Assembly: GCF_019097595.1 (NCBI RefSeq)
Contig: NC_080711.1
Coordinates: 16,323,428 to 16,387,427 of the forward strand
Direction of reading: 5' to 3'
Source: Hemibagrus wyckioides
Lineage: Eukaryota; Chordata; Actinopteri; Siluriformes; Bagridae
DNA: 64,000 nucleotides
Shown here: positions 12,474-26,514 of the stretch, piece by piece
How positions within the stretch are numbered: position 1 is the first letter of the stretch
Layout of the letters: every line of letters starts with the position of its first letter
Notes under the pieces: model-generated
Told to the model about the DNA's origin: nothing
The model's input: only the letters and a program-made list of their open reading frames with translations
Database searches by the model: none
Position numbers and translations under genes: made by a program

Positions 12474-14836
12474 AATACTAACGCTGCCACATGCCGGGAG
12501 ATGTCTGTCACGGAGGTCCTGAAAGAGCACAAATGAGCCAGGAGCAAAACATCATAAGACCTGTAAGACCCAGAACCCAGGAGTGGGGTCCAGGTCCAGG
12601 TTATAGAACCTGATAAGGGTGTGCAGAGAGGACCAACCTGCCACAACACAAATATCCTGGGGGGGGATCGCCCCAACCAGAGTGCTGGACAAAGCAATAC
12701 ACCTAGTGGAGTAAGCCACACAGCGCACCTTATAGACCTAGAAGATAGCTACCACTACCCAGCACAAGGTGCTGCTTGGAGACAGGATTGCTTTTGTTGT
12801 GGCCGCCAAAGCAGGCAAAAAGGGGGAGGGCTTATGCCATGCGCTCGAGCAATAAGTGCTAAGAACCTAAACTGGCACAGCGGATGCAGTCTGTCCTGCT
12901 ATGCCAACTTGTGGGGCGGAGGGCAGAAGGCCTGCAGAAAGGCCAGACAACCAGCTTATAGCAGAGCCATTTCCAGGGTCAGAAACTCCTTAGAGGCTAA
13001 CTCCATTGACTCAAAGGGGGCTTGGAGAAGCCCCTCCAGGACCACTGAGAGGTCCCAGGAGGGAAGAAATGATCTGCAGAAAAACCTCAGCCGCTGAACC
13101 AGGCCTTCTGAATTTCAGGGTGGGGGTGGTGATTCACCCCCTGTACCTGACAGCATATCTCCCAAGGAGCACCAACCAGAAGGGAAACGAGAAAGCCACA
13201 GGGCACAGTGGGTCAGCTCCTCAGAGGCGAATATAGCCACTTCTGTCCAGCCAAAAATTGCTATATGCATTCCACCACCAATGGGTGGAAATGCCATTCC
13301 CCAGGTTTCAGCCCCTGTCTCAGAAGGATGCTTCCTGATCATAAGCTCTGGAGTTTAAATCGCTCTCAGTGAGAGAAATTTGGTCTCTACCTAGGGCCAG
13401 ATTTGGTACACCAACCTGAACAGAGGGCGCAAACACAGACCGCCCTAATGATTGATAAAGAGGACCTCCAAAGGTAGCCCCTGAGTTTCTGGAGAAAGTG
13501 TTTTAGAAATAGAAACTAGAAGCCCCCATCTTCAGGCAATATGTGTGCCATTAGAGACAGGAGCCCTCCTAATTGCTATGGGTACGGCAGATATCTAGGA
13601 CCACTCCCCAGCTCGAAACAGGGGCATCTGTGACAAGGTCATGCCTTAAGAGTTGAACCCAAGGTGAGAAACCGAGGTCTGTCCACATAAGAAGGGTACA
13701 ATGCTCATGATACGTAACCCTTGTGACCCTGATAAGGGTGTCTGCAGTTGAAACAGTCTCTGTGTAGCAGACCAAAATGAATAGCTTTGGCCACTACAGT
13801 CATGAGCTGAGCACCCTCTAAGCTTAAGAGACAGAGAGGCACTGGCCTAATCACATTTTACAGTCAGATATTTACAGCAGAAAGGATGGAATCCCCACGA
13901 ACTGGAGACAGACGTGCCCACATTGTGGCTGAATCCCAAACTATCCCCCAGAAGGTGGTTCTCAGAGAGTGAGAAAGCACAAACGGGTTGAGGCCTAGGG
14001 ACCACTTCCCTCAACTGAGACAAGATGAGCCAGTCATCTGTATAATTGAGTACATGGATGCCCCAGGGCCAGAGTAGCCTCAATGCACTTTGTGAGGGTG
14101 AGCAATAAGACTAGGCCTAAAGGAAGAACCCGGCACTGGTACGCTTCACCCTGAAAGTGTAGGAAAGTCTCCTGTGCTCTGGCAAGATGCCAGTGTGAAG
14201 ATAGGCACCCTTCAGGATTATCGTCACAAATCAGTCCTCGGACCTGATCTGTAACACAATGAGCTTGAATGTTAACATCCCGGACTTGTATGTTTCAGCA
14301 TACCATTCAAAACACACAGGTCTAAAATCGAGTGTAGTCCCCATCCTTCTTGAAGGAGAACAGTAAGCAAACTGGATTTGGTAGCCTTTTCCCACAGAAC
14401 CCATTGTGACGCACCCAGCAGAAGCGTTCATGCTGCCAGGTGGTCTGAGAGAGGTGTTAGCCTCTCGCTGTTCTCACCTCACAGAGTGACCTGAAACAGC
14501 AAGCTGGCAGGGGCTAACCCAGGAGGTGGCAAACATAAGGAGCAGGACCATGGGTGGTTATCAGTGAAGGTAGGCAGCAGAGAAGCCTTTGTGCATTAGG
14601 ATTTCCATTCTGGCTCACCTGGCAGAGATGGTTTTCTAGGGATGACCCGCCCCCAAGCACTGGTCAGCAACCCCGATTTTTTCCAGGAAGGGGGGGTAGG
14701 GTGGGGCGGGGGCTACTCAGACTGCAACACTAGCCTTCTTTTCCTGCCTCAGAAGGCTAGGCTGGGGCTGGTGGCTACTGGTTGATATCCCTAGCTCCTT
14801 GTTGCAGAAAAAAAGACCAATGATCTAAATCGGCAT

Positions 14837-14889
14837 GGGTTCCCATAGTGTCAGCCATGACACAGCATTAAGTTCCCTCATGAGGGAAC
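14837..14889. repeat. DIRS copy 1 right inverted terminal repeat
   Basis: It reads GGGTTCCCATAGTGTCAGCC at the inner side and ends TTCCCTCATGAGGGAAC, the inverted counterpart of 12420-12473. Confidence 0.85.
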
Positions 14890-14899
14890 TATTGCTATG

Positions 14900-15725
14900 G
14901 TGTCTGGAGATTTGACATGATGTGGGAGTGAACCAGTCTCTCAAAGCACTTCATAATAACATGTGTTACTGAATGGTAATCATTGAGGCTCTTGACGATG
15001 TTCTTCTTTGGGAGTTGGACAACTGTAAAAGACTTCAGACAAGGAGGTATGGCAGCCTAGGACAAGGAATGTTTGAAGACCCCGTCCAGGGATGCTATCA
15101 GGTCCCGCAGCTTTCTTCGAGTTCATTGCTCTGTGTGTGCCTCATCTCATGCTCCAGGGCTCATCTTATCTAATGTATCCATGTATTTCTGTTGGGATAG
15201 ACCCACTTGCACTTCTCCACTGTGACAGTGTCCATGCAGTACCTAATGTAGCCCAGGACAGCTGTTGTATACTGCTCCAGGTCCTAATGTTCAAAAACCC
15301 AAAAGAAATCCCAGTTTGTTGACCTGAAGCAGTCCTATAACTGATGAGAGGCACCTTTAAGCCAAGTTTTAACAGTCCTTAAAGTGATTGGAACACTCTT
15401 CCTAGGGGTGGTATATACTGTGATTAGGAGCAGGGTCAAGTGATCTGACTGGCCCAGAAATGGTAGTGGCTTAGCCCTGAAGCCTTGTTTGATGTTAGAG
15501 TAAGCCTTGCTTCTCTAGTAGCACACTGCCTTGAAATCTGCATGGTTAAAGTCCTCTGCGACAATATAAACAGCTTTAGGATACATGCTCTGCTGATTGC
15601 TAATGATGTTGTATAAGTGTCCAAGGGCTGAGCTAGCATTAGTATCCGTTGGTATATACACAGCAGTTATCATGACAACATTATTATAACTTCCAAGGAA
15701 GATATATTGGCCTGCATTTAACAGT
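14900..15725 (-). pseudogene. LINE endonuclease and RT upstream half
   Basis: Minus-strand remainder of the LINE interrupted at 12386. From its 5' side, 15720 down to about 15400 encodes an apurinic-type endonuclease segment (VITAVYIPTDTNASSALGHL, then YIVAEDFNHADFK, where the usual form is GDFNH). The RT entry region follows, with VQLPKKNI, SLNDYHSVTHVIMKCFERLV and HSHIM near 14905-15020. Stops and frame breaks are present throughout, so it is a fossil. The order EN then RT then (beyond the DIRS) FADD agrees with one original element. Confidence 0.72.
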
Positions 15726-17476
15726 CATATACTCCAAGTCCTGTAAACAGTGAATGCTTAATGTCTTGGTGTTTGTGTACCAGTTGTTGTTTACATAAAT
15801 AACAGAAATCCAGAATTTTCTCAAATTAAGGCTGCCATCATGATGATTAAAAGATCAGGGGGCATTTTGGAAATTTTAATAAATCAATATCAAAATTTTA
15901 GTACTTAAATTGATCGCAAACTCTGATAAAGTGCAATACATGAAATTGTGAGAAACATAGAAAAATTTGAAAAACATTTACTCATCAAATCAACCATCAA
16001 TTGGCATGACCTTTATACACAGTATGTAGTCCTTATAGAATTCCTCCTTTTATTAAAGAGGCAACATCTATTGTAGCACCACAGACATGATGTTTGGAGA
16101 CACACCTTTTTCTTAAAAATAACAAAATATATATTTTTAAAATCAATTTAATTAAATACCTCTTTGAGTTACTGTGGAAACATGCAGATGTTCTACATTA
16201 AATCTCTAAAAATCAATGATACTATTCTTAATATTATATTATTTGTAAATATTATTTTAAAACAAAATGTAACTACAGTGCACAAATAGTTTTCACCCTA
16301 CAGAATACAATTATGCAATTGTGTGTATTTGTGTGTGTGATTTATTTGTATTTAAAGTGGTTGATTAATATTCAACAGTTGAGAGTAGAGTGGAGGGACA
16401 CCAAATGCCACCTCTGTTTTTTTTTTTTTAAAAACACTTACCATTCTTTCTGCAACTGTATGACTGATTTGTATTTCAAAACCTGTTTTAGTCAAATACG
16501 GAACAGACAAAGGCAGGATAAATATCCACTGCCTGTTTCACACACTGGAATGCTTCGATGATACAGTAAATTAATTTTGCTTGTTGTGTGTGAGCGGTGC
16601 GAAACACACAGCAAGCAAATTGTTGTCTGGTTGTCTGGTTGGTTCTTAGTTTTTAATGCCCACAATTTGTGAAACAACTATTTTGGGGATCAACTTCGAT
16701 GTGAATAGAAAACAGGATGGAGACTTGATTTAAAAATATATATTTGTTATGATAAGAATATACAATTGTTTATCGAAGCTACTGGGTCAGAAAATAGTAC
16801 ACGCTACTATGCACTAATTGGTAACTAGCTTTGCTGCTCGCTGCCCGAACAGCATAACAGAGTTGTGTTTTAAGTTTGAAAACATTTGTCTCATTCATTA
16901 ATTATTCAATTAACACTGTGCTCATTTTAATCCCATCGATTAAATAAACTGGATTATTTGATCAGTGTGGCAAAAAATTATTTTCTGATGAAGGAAGTTA
17001 GATATATGACCAGATAGTAATACTTATCATGTTCAAGCAGGGATATTACTCTTGCTGTTTTACACATTTTTTCCTGTACAAACTAATGATGATATTTCTC
17101 ACATTAAAATTACAGGTAATGTACTGTAAAGAGTTTCGTGCTACGTAAGTTATTTTTATTGTGATTTTTTAAATAGATTTTGTAGATTATTTGTTTCAGC
17201 CCTATTTATGAGGTACAGTTCATTGACACTTTTAAAAGACAAGTTACCATTAATTTATACTATACTCACAAGCTATTCAGTAGATAGCCCCAATAGTGTA
17301 GCTACATTTGGTCATATGGCAAAAAGCAAAGATTTTTCCTAAACTATGTCACTAATAGATATATATGTTTTACGTCTATTACTGTTTTATTGATTCTCAA
17401 ATCATGCCTGGATTCTATTGCCACCCCACCACCACATTTTTAGCTTTAATTAAAAATAATAATAATCAAATAAAAT

Positions 17477-17510
17477 TATTAATTAATTAATTAATTAATT
17501 AGTTAATTAA
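17477..17510. repeat. (AATT)n microsatellite
   Basis: About eight tetranucleotide units, in an AT-rich surround. Confidence 0.9.
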
Positions 17511-20500
17511 AAAGCAAAATTTTAAAAAAGTATTTGCTTTTGGTTACTGTTATGGTTAAGATGTATGGCTAGATTTAACATAGCATTAATTAGCTATGTT
17601 AATAACTATGTGAATGGAAGGCACAAGGACACACACACCCACACACACAAAATATGGCTGATGTATGCTGTTCATCAGTTTGGTCATGTGAGGTGTTAAG
17701 TTCACAAGAACTGCAGCTTAAGTCTGGCTTGATGGGTCCAGTCTCAGAAGGAAATGCCTTTCATTTGAGTAGACACATGGGTAAGGCATGCGGGTCTATG
17801 TGTGTGTTGCCCAAACTCAGCAGTACTCATGTGGGTAGTATAGCCTTGGCTCCTGCTTGGAGCAGAAAGCAATAATGTTTAATGCAAAAATGCATAGTTC
17901 AATAAAGGGGACTGTGTGCATATGGTGAGAATAGGAGTCTGGCAAGAACTCAATAAGCACTTTGTCTGCAGATTTCACCTGCACATGCTGTAGAATTAGG
18001 AGGGACTGCCATCGTCTCAGATTTGATTGAATAAAATTTGATCCCCAGTATGGGACTTGTATTGGTAGTAGTCGGGTGGAATATAATAGAGAGAGAGAAA
18101 GAGGTGGTGTGCTGGCTTGTTACAGACTTAAAAAGAAATTGACTTTTCTCTCTCTCTTGTTCTCCAAAAATGACCAACACAAAGCAGTCATCATAATAAC
18201 AGTGCAAATTTCTTTAGAAAAAAACTTTAGAGAGCCTGGCTTAATCACTTGTTAAAATGATGACAGAAAAAAAAATTAAATGAAAACGGTGGAATGAAAG
18301 GTAGAATGAAATACAATGCATGTGCAGTAACATTTTTGTTTTGTTTTGTTTTTTGTTGTTTTGCTTTGTTCTGTTTTGTTTTGTGTGTTTTTTCAAATTA
18401 CAGGAAAATTGTGCTAGGGATCCTAAGACAGATTATAATACCAGCATCTGTTTTTTCTCTCTGTTCCCAATATCTTGTTCTGATGTAATTCTTTCCTTTG
18501 TTACAATCTCAACTACTCCTAAATGAGCCCAAAACGTCCACAAACACACACCATTTTCCTGTTTACCCCAATTTCTGACTATTTGTCTCATACTACCTCC
18601 ATAGAAACTACTCAAACTCACAGAATGTGCAGCTAAGGCTGTGATCATCTCTGCTGAATGGATCTAATTAGGATGAGTGAGATACAGGGCTATGTTTGTT
18701 GACCTGGATGTTTGATGAGCAAGTGCTCAGGGGCTTGATGATCAGTGGTACCATTCACATCCATTTTGTCAAATATGGGTCTTCTCTCACATACTTTGTC
18801 ACCGGATGTGACATGACTCACCTAAATTTTCATGACTGTTTACCTAAAATAGAACAAGTTCTTGCGGTTTGATTTAAAACTAATAAACTATTGATTGAGT
18901 AGTACAGAAATTGACCATAGCAGTTTTTTCCTTCCTCTGTAAATTTTAAAATTAGCAGAAAAAAATGTAAAATCATATAACAAAACATTTTACTTTCTGA
19001 GAGGAAGTAATTTTCCTTATTTTCCTTGCCTAAATTATTTAATCCCAGTAAGACACAAAATGATCTGTCAAAAGAAAGAAAATATTGTGGAGACAGAATT
19101 CAGAATATTTTTAGGAAGCTACCAACACTAACAAAATAACTTTATTTTATTTATTATCTTTTGTCTAAGTGTCTACTATAATTATTTATAGTTAGCCATT
19201 AACAATCTCCTACAAGGCAACAGTTAAAATTAAAAATATACATTGTATACAATCTTAAATTATATATACATATCACATAATTTTCAAGTTTCTATTTAGT
19301 ATGATGTGAGTATAACACACCACTGAAGCACCACTGTTGTGTCCTTTTTCCATGGCCAGTTTGATGTTATTGCAAAACAACACAAGAGAAGTCTGTGACT
19401 AAAGGATTCCTTTCAACACCAGAAACTTAGGAAAGAAGCTGAATACCTGTGGGACCTCATGAAAAAATGGGAATAATGTGTAAGAATTAAATGATTTGTT
19501 ATTATTTATTTATTTACATTTTTTAATATTATTTACCAATTTTAAGTTTAATGCCATGACTTCTAGTTAATTTACTTATATATGTGTATGTCTGCATGTT
19601 AGTATGCATGTGTGTGTTTGTATACAGGCAGATAGATGTCACCTACTACAACCCCGGAAGTACTTATGCCATGCATCTGTTGACCCCAACGGGGGAGGAG
19701 AACATGAAATAGGTGGTGTGACCTCTCTATGTGCCCTTTCCTGTCCCAGGACATCAGGAAGGAAGGATGCGGTTTGCTGTCCTCCGGCGACACTCCACAT
19801 CTCAAGGAAAGAGACAGCATTATTAATTCCAGGCCTGTCTCTTCTCTCTCTTTCATAACACACACACACACACACAAACACACAGACTCCCTCCTCTTCC
19901 TGTGAGCTCCTGTTAGACATAAGAAAAAACTCTGCAAATTGGCAGGCCATGTTTCGCAATGGTCTTTGCCAGTAAGGCTTGTGCTTTGCCTTCTCCTGCT
20001 TTACATTAATTTGTTTATTTCTTTGCCGTGCTGTTCGTTTTATGTGTCTGCTGCATGACACCAGTCAGACAGAACACGAGACTAATTTGATGCAGGCTTT
20101 CCTTTGCTGTGTGACACTCATGTTTTCTTTAACTAATGTATGCCATTAAAAGTTGGGTTCATTGCAACTGCATTGGTATTCACTTCAGACCGTTTCTATT
20201 CACACCATTCAAACTAAACACATCAATTTTATCTCAAAACGTTTCATCACTTCCACTGTTTTATCCATAAACCATACATTATATGCAACAACTAAAGACA
20301 ACACAGTACCACATGTATTTGGCTGGATGAAAATGTGTCTTCCATAGCAATAAATGCATATTGGCAAATGTGAGCATGGGTTTTCTACAGATTTTGTAAA
20401 ATTTTATTGGCCATGAAGGAGCTGAAGTTACTCTGCCATCTAATGGTCACATATGTTTACTGCTAATTTTATAAAGCAGTAATCTTACACATTATATACA

Positions 20501-23500
20501 AGTTTTTGTGGTCAAATTAAATTGTGCATAACTGAAATAAATGTGAATGTGCAAGGAGTTGACAGTTCTTCATAGGGAAATTAAAAGTCTAGCTCTAAAC
20601 ATTTCACTGCAGAAGTTAGTGAGGATGTCATACACATCTGTTTAGCCTTGTCCTGCTAATTGGTCTCAATGGTCCTGCTAATGGTTTTAGTTTCATGGGT
20701 AGCATTTATTTAGCAATCAACAGCGATAAAAATGGGGCAAATTTTTCTCATTATCATTATCATTCTTATATCTCATTAATTTAATGTTAGACTACATTAA
20801 ATATTCGCTATATGTTCAAATGAGCGATCAAAAGAGGTGGTGACTTTGTCCTGATTTTAGGGGATTAAACAACATAACTGCAACATACCCCTATTCACTC
20901 TTTCTAGTATCCTCCGTCAAAAACTCAGCTAATTCAGCAAAATTGATGTTGCTGGTGTTTCCATTTTAGTAAGAACTAAGAGTAAGAGAGATGAGAGGAG
21001 ATATTTCATAACCACCACACCTCTTGCATGGTCTAGTTAATGCTATTTCTGTTTTTTAAACTTCCATTATTGGTGTCCTTACAGGCACTGTAGATAGTTA
21101 TATACTTGTCGGTATTATTTTAAATTACTAACATGTCAGAATAGTACTCTAGAAACTTCTCAACCCAAGCTTGTCTGTCAAAGGATGGAAATGTGAATTT
21201 CAAACAGCATTAGTCTCAAAGATGACATCTAACAAAATGGTCTAATCCCAGTAATATTAAGGACCGTCAATACTTTCTTGCCTTTCACAGCCATTTTCTA
21301 CAGGCCTAAAGTTCAAAACAAGAATTGGAATATATGTAGAGATATTCCCCAGAGATATATGCTGCTTTGCTGAAGATTTTTTTTTTTTTTTAAATAAATG
21401 CCCATTGAAGACCTCAAGAACTCTCCAGCCAGGCAAGTTCCATCCTCTACCCATACCTGAGTGCACTTGCTAGCACAAAGCAGCAGATGTTTTAACTGAG
21501 TTGTACCTTGGAACACATTAAATGATTATATTTTGTTTAACAAACAACCAAACAAAGCCACTCTTTCCATCTAAAAAATATATGGATGCAATTATCGTCT
21601 AGTTTAGTTTGAGTAATACCCAATAAAATTGTGGTAAGAAACATTTCACTGTTATATATCATTTGATTGTGAAGTGTCATGTCTCCCATAAATCAATGCA
21701 CAGATTTATTTAAAAAAAAAAAAAAAGGAATAAAAAGAGGTTTTATTTAGGTTATGGTTAGATTCAACTGAATTATCATTGTCAGAGAAAAAGTACAATG
21801 GAAAGCAGTATTCAACTAGTAGTGAAGTTAGCAGATAATAGGAATAAAAGTTAAATGAAATAAATAAGGTTATGGAGCAATAAGTTAAGACCACAGTGTA
21901 AAGGTAAAGGTGAACAGTATGATGCATACCACTAATGCCAATGGCAATTAAGTTAAATAATTAAGAGTTATGGTACAATAAGAAGCATGATGCATGCAAA
22001 ATAAGGAAATACATATGTAAAGTGATTGCAGTAATGCCATAATGTGCAATGTGGTCATGAAGCCCTCTTTTCTAGGGTTCTATATATAATCTTTAAGGGT
22101 TTTCCCCCTAAACACAAGCCAAAACCACTTTAGAATTTTAGGATTTAATCATTAAAACCAGCTTCAGTCCAGTCAAGCTCAGTTCACCAGTTCAACACTA
22201 AGTAGGCCAGTCTTTCATCAGCTTTCTCCTTATTTGACCATTGAGCTCCTGGGCTGCTCAGATTGTCTTGGATCTAAACTGCTTTTACTGCTGGTGACAT
22301 GTGAAAGTGAGCTGGCTTGTAATGAGTGTATTTGCAAATAATGTGACCCACCAGTGACAGGAAAGGTGGAAGGTTCATACATGAATGGAGAAAACAGATT
22401 GAGATTGGATCTTTCACAACTGTTAGATTCACACCCGGACTCTGGACACTGGCAAATAAATGACAGACAAAAGATAACACAGAGCTTTTTGAAGCCACAG
22501 ACAACAACTCGGAGCTGCATTTGGAATGAGATCGTCATCATCATGATCATCACACACACACACACTCTTATCTTACTATCCTTGTGAAGAGTTGTCATAC
22601 TGATTAATGCAGTTAATTAAGTCTATGCTTACATTAAAACCTAACCTTAACCATATTAACTAAATATGTCTTATATATTTATATACATATCAAGATATTT
22701 ATTACCCACTCAGATATAAAACATGCATGTAGACTGAAATACACACACTATGTTACTGTCATAATGTTTTGTTCTACTCATTTATCCTTTCCTCAGACAA
22801 CAACTGACACCCTGTGACAAACAATTGTCACACTGCATAGTAAATCGTTTGATTAAACATAAAAAATAAAAGAGATTTGCTTGAAACACCAGGCACCATG
22901 TAGTTTAATCTTTCAAAAGTCACACTTGTTGTTTAATATATACAGAAATACACATATTTTTCTTCTCAAATCCCCAGTGTTGCTGCACTACAGCAGGTGT
23001 CTGCAGTGAGTCATGTGTATGCTGTATCATGCCTCCAGCTGAGAGAGAACTCCTGATGGGCAGAAAGAAATGACAGGGTAAACCGTTCCAGACAGCATGA
23101 GCACACAAAAGAAATTAATAAAACAGAGAACAAAAACCTTGTTCTTGAGTTCATTCAGGCTGCATTTTGAGTTGTGTTTGTTCATTGAGTACCACAAAAA
23201 TGTGTGTGCTGTATTTTTATTTTGTTGAGAGAGCTGGTGATTTTGTACTTTCAGTAAGACTACTTTTTTCTAATCCAGTCACTTTAGCATCAACTATGAA
23301 ATATGCTAACAATTTATCAATACATGAAATCTAATGCTAATTAGTTATAATGAGCTGATTAATAAACAGGCATTTAACAAAACATTATGAAGTGCCTTTT
23401 TTCAAAATTCTGATTACCTATTGCTGTTCTCAGATCACTACTAACATGCCCATTTTCTTAGTTTTGTGTTCCTGCTGTCAGCAAATTAATCATATTCAAC

Positions 23501-24156
23501 AGCAGCCTTATGTGTGAAGTTTTAAATCACAGCATGGCAATTCCTAGATGTGCACAGGAAGCAAAGACAGCATTCAGGATTCATAGCTCAGGCTGAACTT
23601 GCTATGAATTCAGAGAATGCTCCATTACAAACGTGTACATACGCATGACACATAAGCATGCGAGCTAGCAATGCCAGTTATAAATGATCTCCAAGCAGAG
23701 CAGGCTTCTGGATTTATCACCTACTAGAGCCTTGCAATAGTATATAATCTAATAACAAAGACACATCTAATTTATTTTTGATTATTTTTCAGTTGTATTT
23801 AGACCTGATTTGGGAAAATGTAGTGTCTTCAGTTCTTTCACAATATTTAACAGTTATTTTAGCTGAAAGGAAACAAACAGCCAGAGAATGAATAAGGCAC
23901 ATTCAGGCTATAGTGCACAGACTTTTTCTACTACCATAGATGTAATGGTAGCTGGTCCATACGGGAATGTGATCATATAGATCAAGAAATGTTAATCTTC
24001 ATAAAGACCTAATTCCCTCCTGCGTCGTATATTTTAAATTCCATTGAAATACTAATAATTAAATGATTTAAAGTGAAGTGAATCTAAATCATACTGATTT
24101 TTCTTTTTGTTTGGAACTGCTTTTCAATTAAAACAAAAATCTTCACCAGTAAGCTA

Positions 24157-24240
24157 GTGTAGTGTGGTGTGGTGTGGTGTGGTGTGGTGTGGTGTGGTGT
24201 GGTGTAGTGTGGTGTGGTGTGGTGTGGTGTGGTGTGCTGT
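24157..24240. repeat. (GTGTG)n pentanucleotide microsatellite
   Basis: About 16 five-base units (GGTGT in another phase), with a few G-to-A or G-to-C changes. The G-rich, T-rich strand is the + strand. Confidence 0.95.
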
Positions 24241-26186
24241 TTTTCATGTAAAAAAGTATAAAGATTGGATATAAATATGAATATGGTTGTTTGGGGGCCT
24301 ACGTTGTCATTAACAAATAAAATGTGAACAAAATATACTTCTGTATAAAAGATAATTAAAATATATTCTACTTACTGTTAATCTAGCTCAACTGGCAGGC
24401 ATGCCAGTCTGTGCCAGTGGTGCAGAGCTCTGCCACTGGCATGTACACAGCAGGAAAATTGCTGGCATTGTAATTCCCCACACACAGACCCTAATGGGGA
24501 GAGTGTCACTTGGTACAGCCCACAGCTGAGTGAGCACTTGTTCTGCTGACAGTTGGTAGAATGCTTGAAGATGTGGTCTAGTAGCAAACCTTTGACCTTA
24601 GACAAGCTGTTTAACACCTTAACTTTGCTTTTATTTTATGTAGATATTAAGAGTTTTAAGCTAAATGTTCTGTCAATGAATTCCCAAATAATGCACAGAG
24701 TCCATTTTGATGTTGTAGCAAATCAGTTCAATTTACAAATACCCAATATGCAGTATCTTTATCTCTATTTTAACTTGATATACATAAAAAAAACTATTTA
24801 ACCATTTATAATAGTCAACTGTTTAAAAGCTTAGGATACAGTAGTAACATTACTTGTTTATATAAAGCCCAACTACTACCACAGTTCTACAGTTATGCCT
24901 ACAGTATATGCATGCAAATACACACACACACACACACTTGTGAATATACACATCCAAACACACATGGTACTGATGCACATGTAAGCCATCCTTGACAGGG
25001 CTGTTAATTTTTCTGAACTCTTGGCCCAGATTCCCCACTTATTTCATTATCCTTCCTTCCACAGTGGCCAGTTGCTGAGATTTGAGACAGGTGTGAGTGG
25101 AACAGAACAACTTCAGCTGTTGAGAGGCTTTACTGAGTGACCGATGGGTATAAGGGGATGGAATAAGTAAGGGCAATGGAGCTACAAATTTGGCATGATA
25201 GAACTGATATGCAAGAGCTAAGTAGTTTTTCAGCCCTCCCTGTTGGCTGACCAACTCCTTAATCTGTCAGAATGAATAGCAGTCTGAATAGGCCTACTTT
25301 TAGAAAAGTGTTTGTCACTTTTGGTCAAAGAGTACCAATGTCCTGTAAATGTCATAGTTTTCCCTGCTTCCCTCACCTGATTAAATTCTTTGGTATGTAG
25401 GAAAAGCAGACTTCTTCTTACTGTCTTTACAGTAACCAGATCTAAGCTCATTTTGTATTTTGTATGAGAGATTATGGACTGATAAAAACCACCACAATCA
25501 TCAAAACACTAATTGGAGGCAGTTTATTTTAGAAGAATGGTGTGCTATCATTCCAGAACAGTTGGTAAATCTCTTCTGAACGTTTTAAATCCCAGTTCAA
25601 TATCAGGATTTAATAAAGATTTCATGGTAAGGCCAGTACAATGTGCTTCCCCGATTCTGCCCTATGATTACGCCTTTAAACTGGTAGAGGGTGCTGTTCC
25701 TCCACATTCTAGGTCAGACCCTCCTTCCCCAAAAGAAACACACTATAGAGAAGTATGTTCTGAATCATTGTTTAGAAATATATCCATATATCCTGATTAT
25801 ATTGGACTAACTAGCATTCACTTCTCCCAGTAAGAACAGTTGCAAGCAACCTATGTCATGCTGCAATGGTCTGATTTTCACTCATGTGCTGAAAAAGCAA
25901 AACTGAATTCCATATAAACTCTACAGTTTAAATCTCTTTTCAGTGCTTCCTAAACTATCAACCTCCAATTATCCACTGAAACTCATCACCTGCTGCAAAT
26001 AACTGGATTAATAGGTGTGACTGCCACAACTACCATGTCCTCCAGAAACTTCAAGACCTGTGATCCTCAGACTGCAACCACACCCAATTCCCAGTAGAAT
26101 CATTTAACATCCCCTGTCTAGTGATTTATCTCACCTGATTGATCTCACCTAACCTCATTTAACTGTGTGTGTATACAGTGTATACA

Positions 26187-26345
26187 TTTGCCATCCACTT
26201 TATTAGGAACACCTGTACATCTTAATATTCATAGATTTTATCTAATTATATAATCAGACAAAAATTAAGTAAAAGCACAGTGTAAAATCTCATGAGGATA
26301 CAGGTCAAAAGCTTCAGTCAGTGTCATCAAAATAGGGGGAAAGTG
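26187..26345 (+). mobile_element. Tc1-like element, left-end fragment
   Basis: It starts CCACTTTATTAGGAACACCT, the familiar end of a teleost Tc1-like family, and runs to an AGCTTCAGTCAGTGTCATCA segment that belongs about 150 bases inside that family. It stops before any transposase coding. A fragment of the same family in the opposite orientation lies at 28575-28690, on the other side of the DIRS copy. Family identification is from remembered consensus, not a search. Confidence 0.55.
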
Positions 26346-26514
26346 TGAAACCTGTAACCTTCTCTGTGTGTACACATGCCAATGGCTCAGTTAGGAGACA
26401 TGATGAAGGGAATACGTGCCAATAAGTCAATTTAAGCATCTAAATCACATTACTCTAGCTTCTACTTATCTGAAGGAAGCGAATGGACACTGGGGTTGTA
26501 GCAAGCAATTTAGC

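Larger units (their letters stand above)
12390..14893 (-). mobile_element. DIRS-type retrotransposon, copy 1, inserted in a LINE
   Basis: The two ends are inverted copies of each other. The block at 12420-12473 (GTTCCCTTTTGAGGGAAC, then TTGACACTGCATCATGGCTG) matches the reverse complement of about 14837-14889. Outside the left copy lies the palindrome GGTTACATATGTAACC (12398-12413). On the minus strand, in broken frames, are the RT entry segment QIRSED (about 14235), a YTDDWLIL active-site motif (about 14030-14055; usual form YLDD) and an RNase H-like VTDAP-SSWG segment (about 13600-13640). I cannot recognise a tyrosine recombinase domain. At about 2.5 kb it is roughly half the length of full DIRS elements. 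Confidence 0.72.
15726..26186. other. Intergenic stretch, mostly unrecognised AT-rich DNA
   Basis: About 10.5 kb without a gene I can recognise. It contains an (AATT)n run at 17477-17510, a TTTTG-rich stretch at about 18337-18385, (CA)n runs at about 19859-19884, 22548-22565 and 24917-24938, poly-A/T tracts, and a pentanucleotide array at 24157-24240. The longest open frames here lack conserved motifs and several cross low-complexity sequence. Confidence 0.6.

Noticed and set aside
17654..17875. 73-codon ATG frame near 17.7 kb
   Set aside because: No recognisable motif, no splice or regulatory context and no supporting neighbours; chance is the simplest explanation.
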